A stretch of DNA of 64,000 nt from Magnetococcales bacterium (GTDB lineage: Bacteria > Pseudomonadota > Magnetococcia > Magnetococcales > Magnetaquicoccaceae), in assembly GCA_015231755.1 (NCBI GenBank), contig JADGAZ010000003.1, positions 1-64,000 on the forward strand, given 5' to 3'. Shown one piece after another: positions 63,576 to 64,000 of the stretch. The notes beneath the pieces are model-generated. The model saw only the letters and a list, made by a program, of their open reading frames with translations, made no database searches and was not told the origin of the DNA. A program made the position numbers and the translations under genes. Each line of letters opens with the position of its first letter. Positions within the stretch are counted from its first letter, which is position 1.

Positions 63576-64000
63576 TCCGGTTTATTTTTTCAGTCTTGAT
63601 TCTGCTGCCGATTCATCCCGCCACAGGGGATGAAAAACCGGAGTGCCTCACCTGTCACCAGGAGAAAACCCCCGCCCTGTTGGCTTCCTGGAAACAGGGC
63701 CGCCATGGGCAGGCAAAGGTCGGCTGTTCCGATTGTCATGGAGCGCTTCATGATGGCAAAATGGCGCAACGTTCCCGGTCCAACGGGGTTTGTCTCCCCT
63801 GTCACGAGAAAGAGAGCAAGAGTTATCGACTCTCCAAACACGGAGTGATCACCACCCTGGAGGCCGACCGCCTGGATTTTTCCCTGCCCTTGAAAGAGGG
63901 CAACCTGCGCGCCCCCACCTGCGCCTATTGCCATCTGCACGACAGCCACCACGCCGGCATCCCTCCCAGCGATCATCAAACCCCCTGCCGGGATTGTCAC
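63572..64000 (+). CDS. Multiheme cytochrome c (N-terminal part, cut by window end)
   Basis: The first 143 residues of an exported cytochrome c, still open at the end of the window. A short signal (MIRFIFSVLILLPIHPATG) is followed by five CxxCH sites: CLTCH, CSDCH, CLPCH, CAYCH and CRDCH. TPALLASWKQGRHG and APTCAYCHLHDSHH resemble the same segments of the octaheme enzyme upstream, so it may be a related multiheme protein. It starts in an ATGA overlap with the TVP38 gene. No stop is in the window. Confidence 0.8.
   Translation, partial: MIRFIFSVLILLPIHPATGDEKPECLTCHQEKTPALLASWKQGRHGQAKVGCSDCHGALHDGKMAQRSRSNGVCLPCHEKESKSYRLSKHGVITTLEADRLDFSLPLKEGNLRAPTCAYCHLHDSHHAGIPPSDHQTPCRDCH

Overview
This window is GC-rich bacterial chromosome with tightly packed genes. 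It is most likely from a Gram-negative proteobacterium: it carries a type II secretion pseudopilin operon, PilT/PilU ATPases, outer-membrane proteins and many c-type cytochromes. A cation diffusion facilitator that resembles magnetosome MamB/MamM, two hemerythrin proteins and a nitrate/nitrite-type chemoreceptor suggest a microaerophilic or denitrifying relative of magnetotactic bacteria, perhaps Magnetococcales. That placement is inference; no rRNA or magnetosome gene cluster is present.

Layout. 1-3.1 kb: accessory-looking edge with a cut gene, an AT-rich membrane protein gene, an FkbM methyltransferase, a decayed gene and tRNA-Glu(CTC). 3.2-12.2 kb: DUF971 protein and NagZ, VanZ-like protein, a molybdopterin oxidoreductase, endonuclease III and a very long SNF2-type helicase. 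12.2-16.1 kb: two hemerythrin proteins (one fused to HD-GYP), a 14-copy 7-bp tandem repeat and two small secreted lysine-rich proteins. 16.2-29.7 kb: AcnB, a double-FHA protein, DUF411, DUF2252, a Sel1/outer-membrane pair, a big Ser/Thr-rich lipoprotein and a recA-parC operon. 29.9-36.9 kb: pilT, two FlgO-like lipoproteins, two PilU-type ATPases, a REC-PAS-GGDEF diguanylate cyclase and a phosphate-binding-like periplasmic protein. 37-41 kb: MamB-like CDF transporter, a free-standing zinc-binding CZB domain, two cytochrome c genes and a PHP phosphoesterase. 41-52 kb: NIT-domain chemoreceptor, DUF4337, a secreted Ppx/GppA-like phosphatase, LsrF-type thiolase, bifunctional aldolase/dehydrogenase and a 1327-residue protein that looks like a catalytically dead helicase followed by 11 helicase-associated repeats. 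52.7-58.7 kb: YidD-like protein plus gspGHIJKLMN with overlapping genes. 58.7-64 kb: ArsR-rhodanese regulator with a palindromic operator, sterol-desaturase-family enzyme, NapH/NosR-like ferredoxin, octaheme cytochrome of the hydroxylamine oxidoreductase family, TVP38 protein and a second multiheme cytochrome cut by the window end.

How it fits together. The main themes are surface motility and its second-messenger control (PilT/PilU, HD-GYP, GGDEF), oxygen sensing or binding (hemerythrins), nitrogen- or sulfur-oxide respiration (NapC-type and HAO-type cytochromes, NIT receptor, persulfide-type regulator) and protein export (T2SS). The most unusual items are the pseudo-helicase with 11 repeats in an apparent operon with LsrF and an aldolase/SDR, the MamB/MamM-hybrid CDF beside a CZB protein, and the HAO-family cluster that lacks the crosslinking tyrosine expected of an oxidative enzyme.
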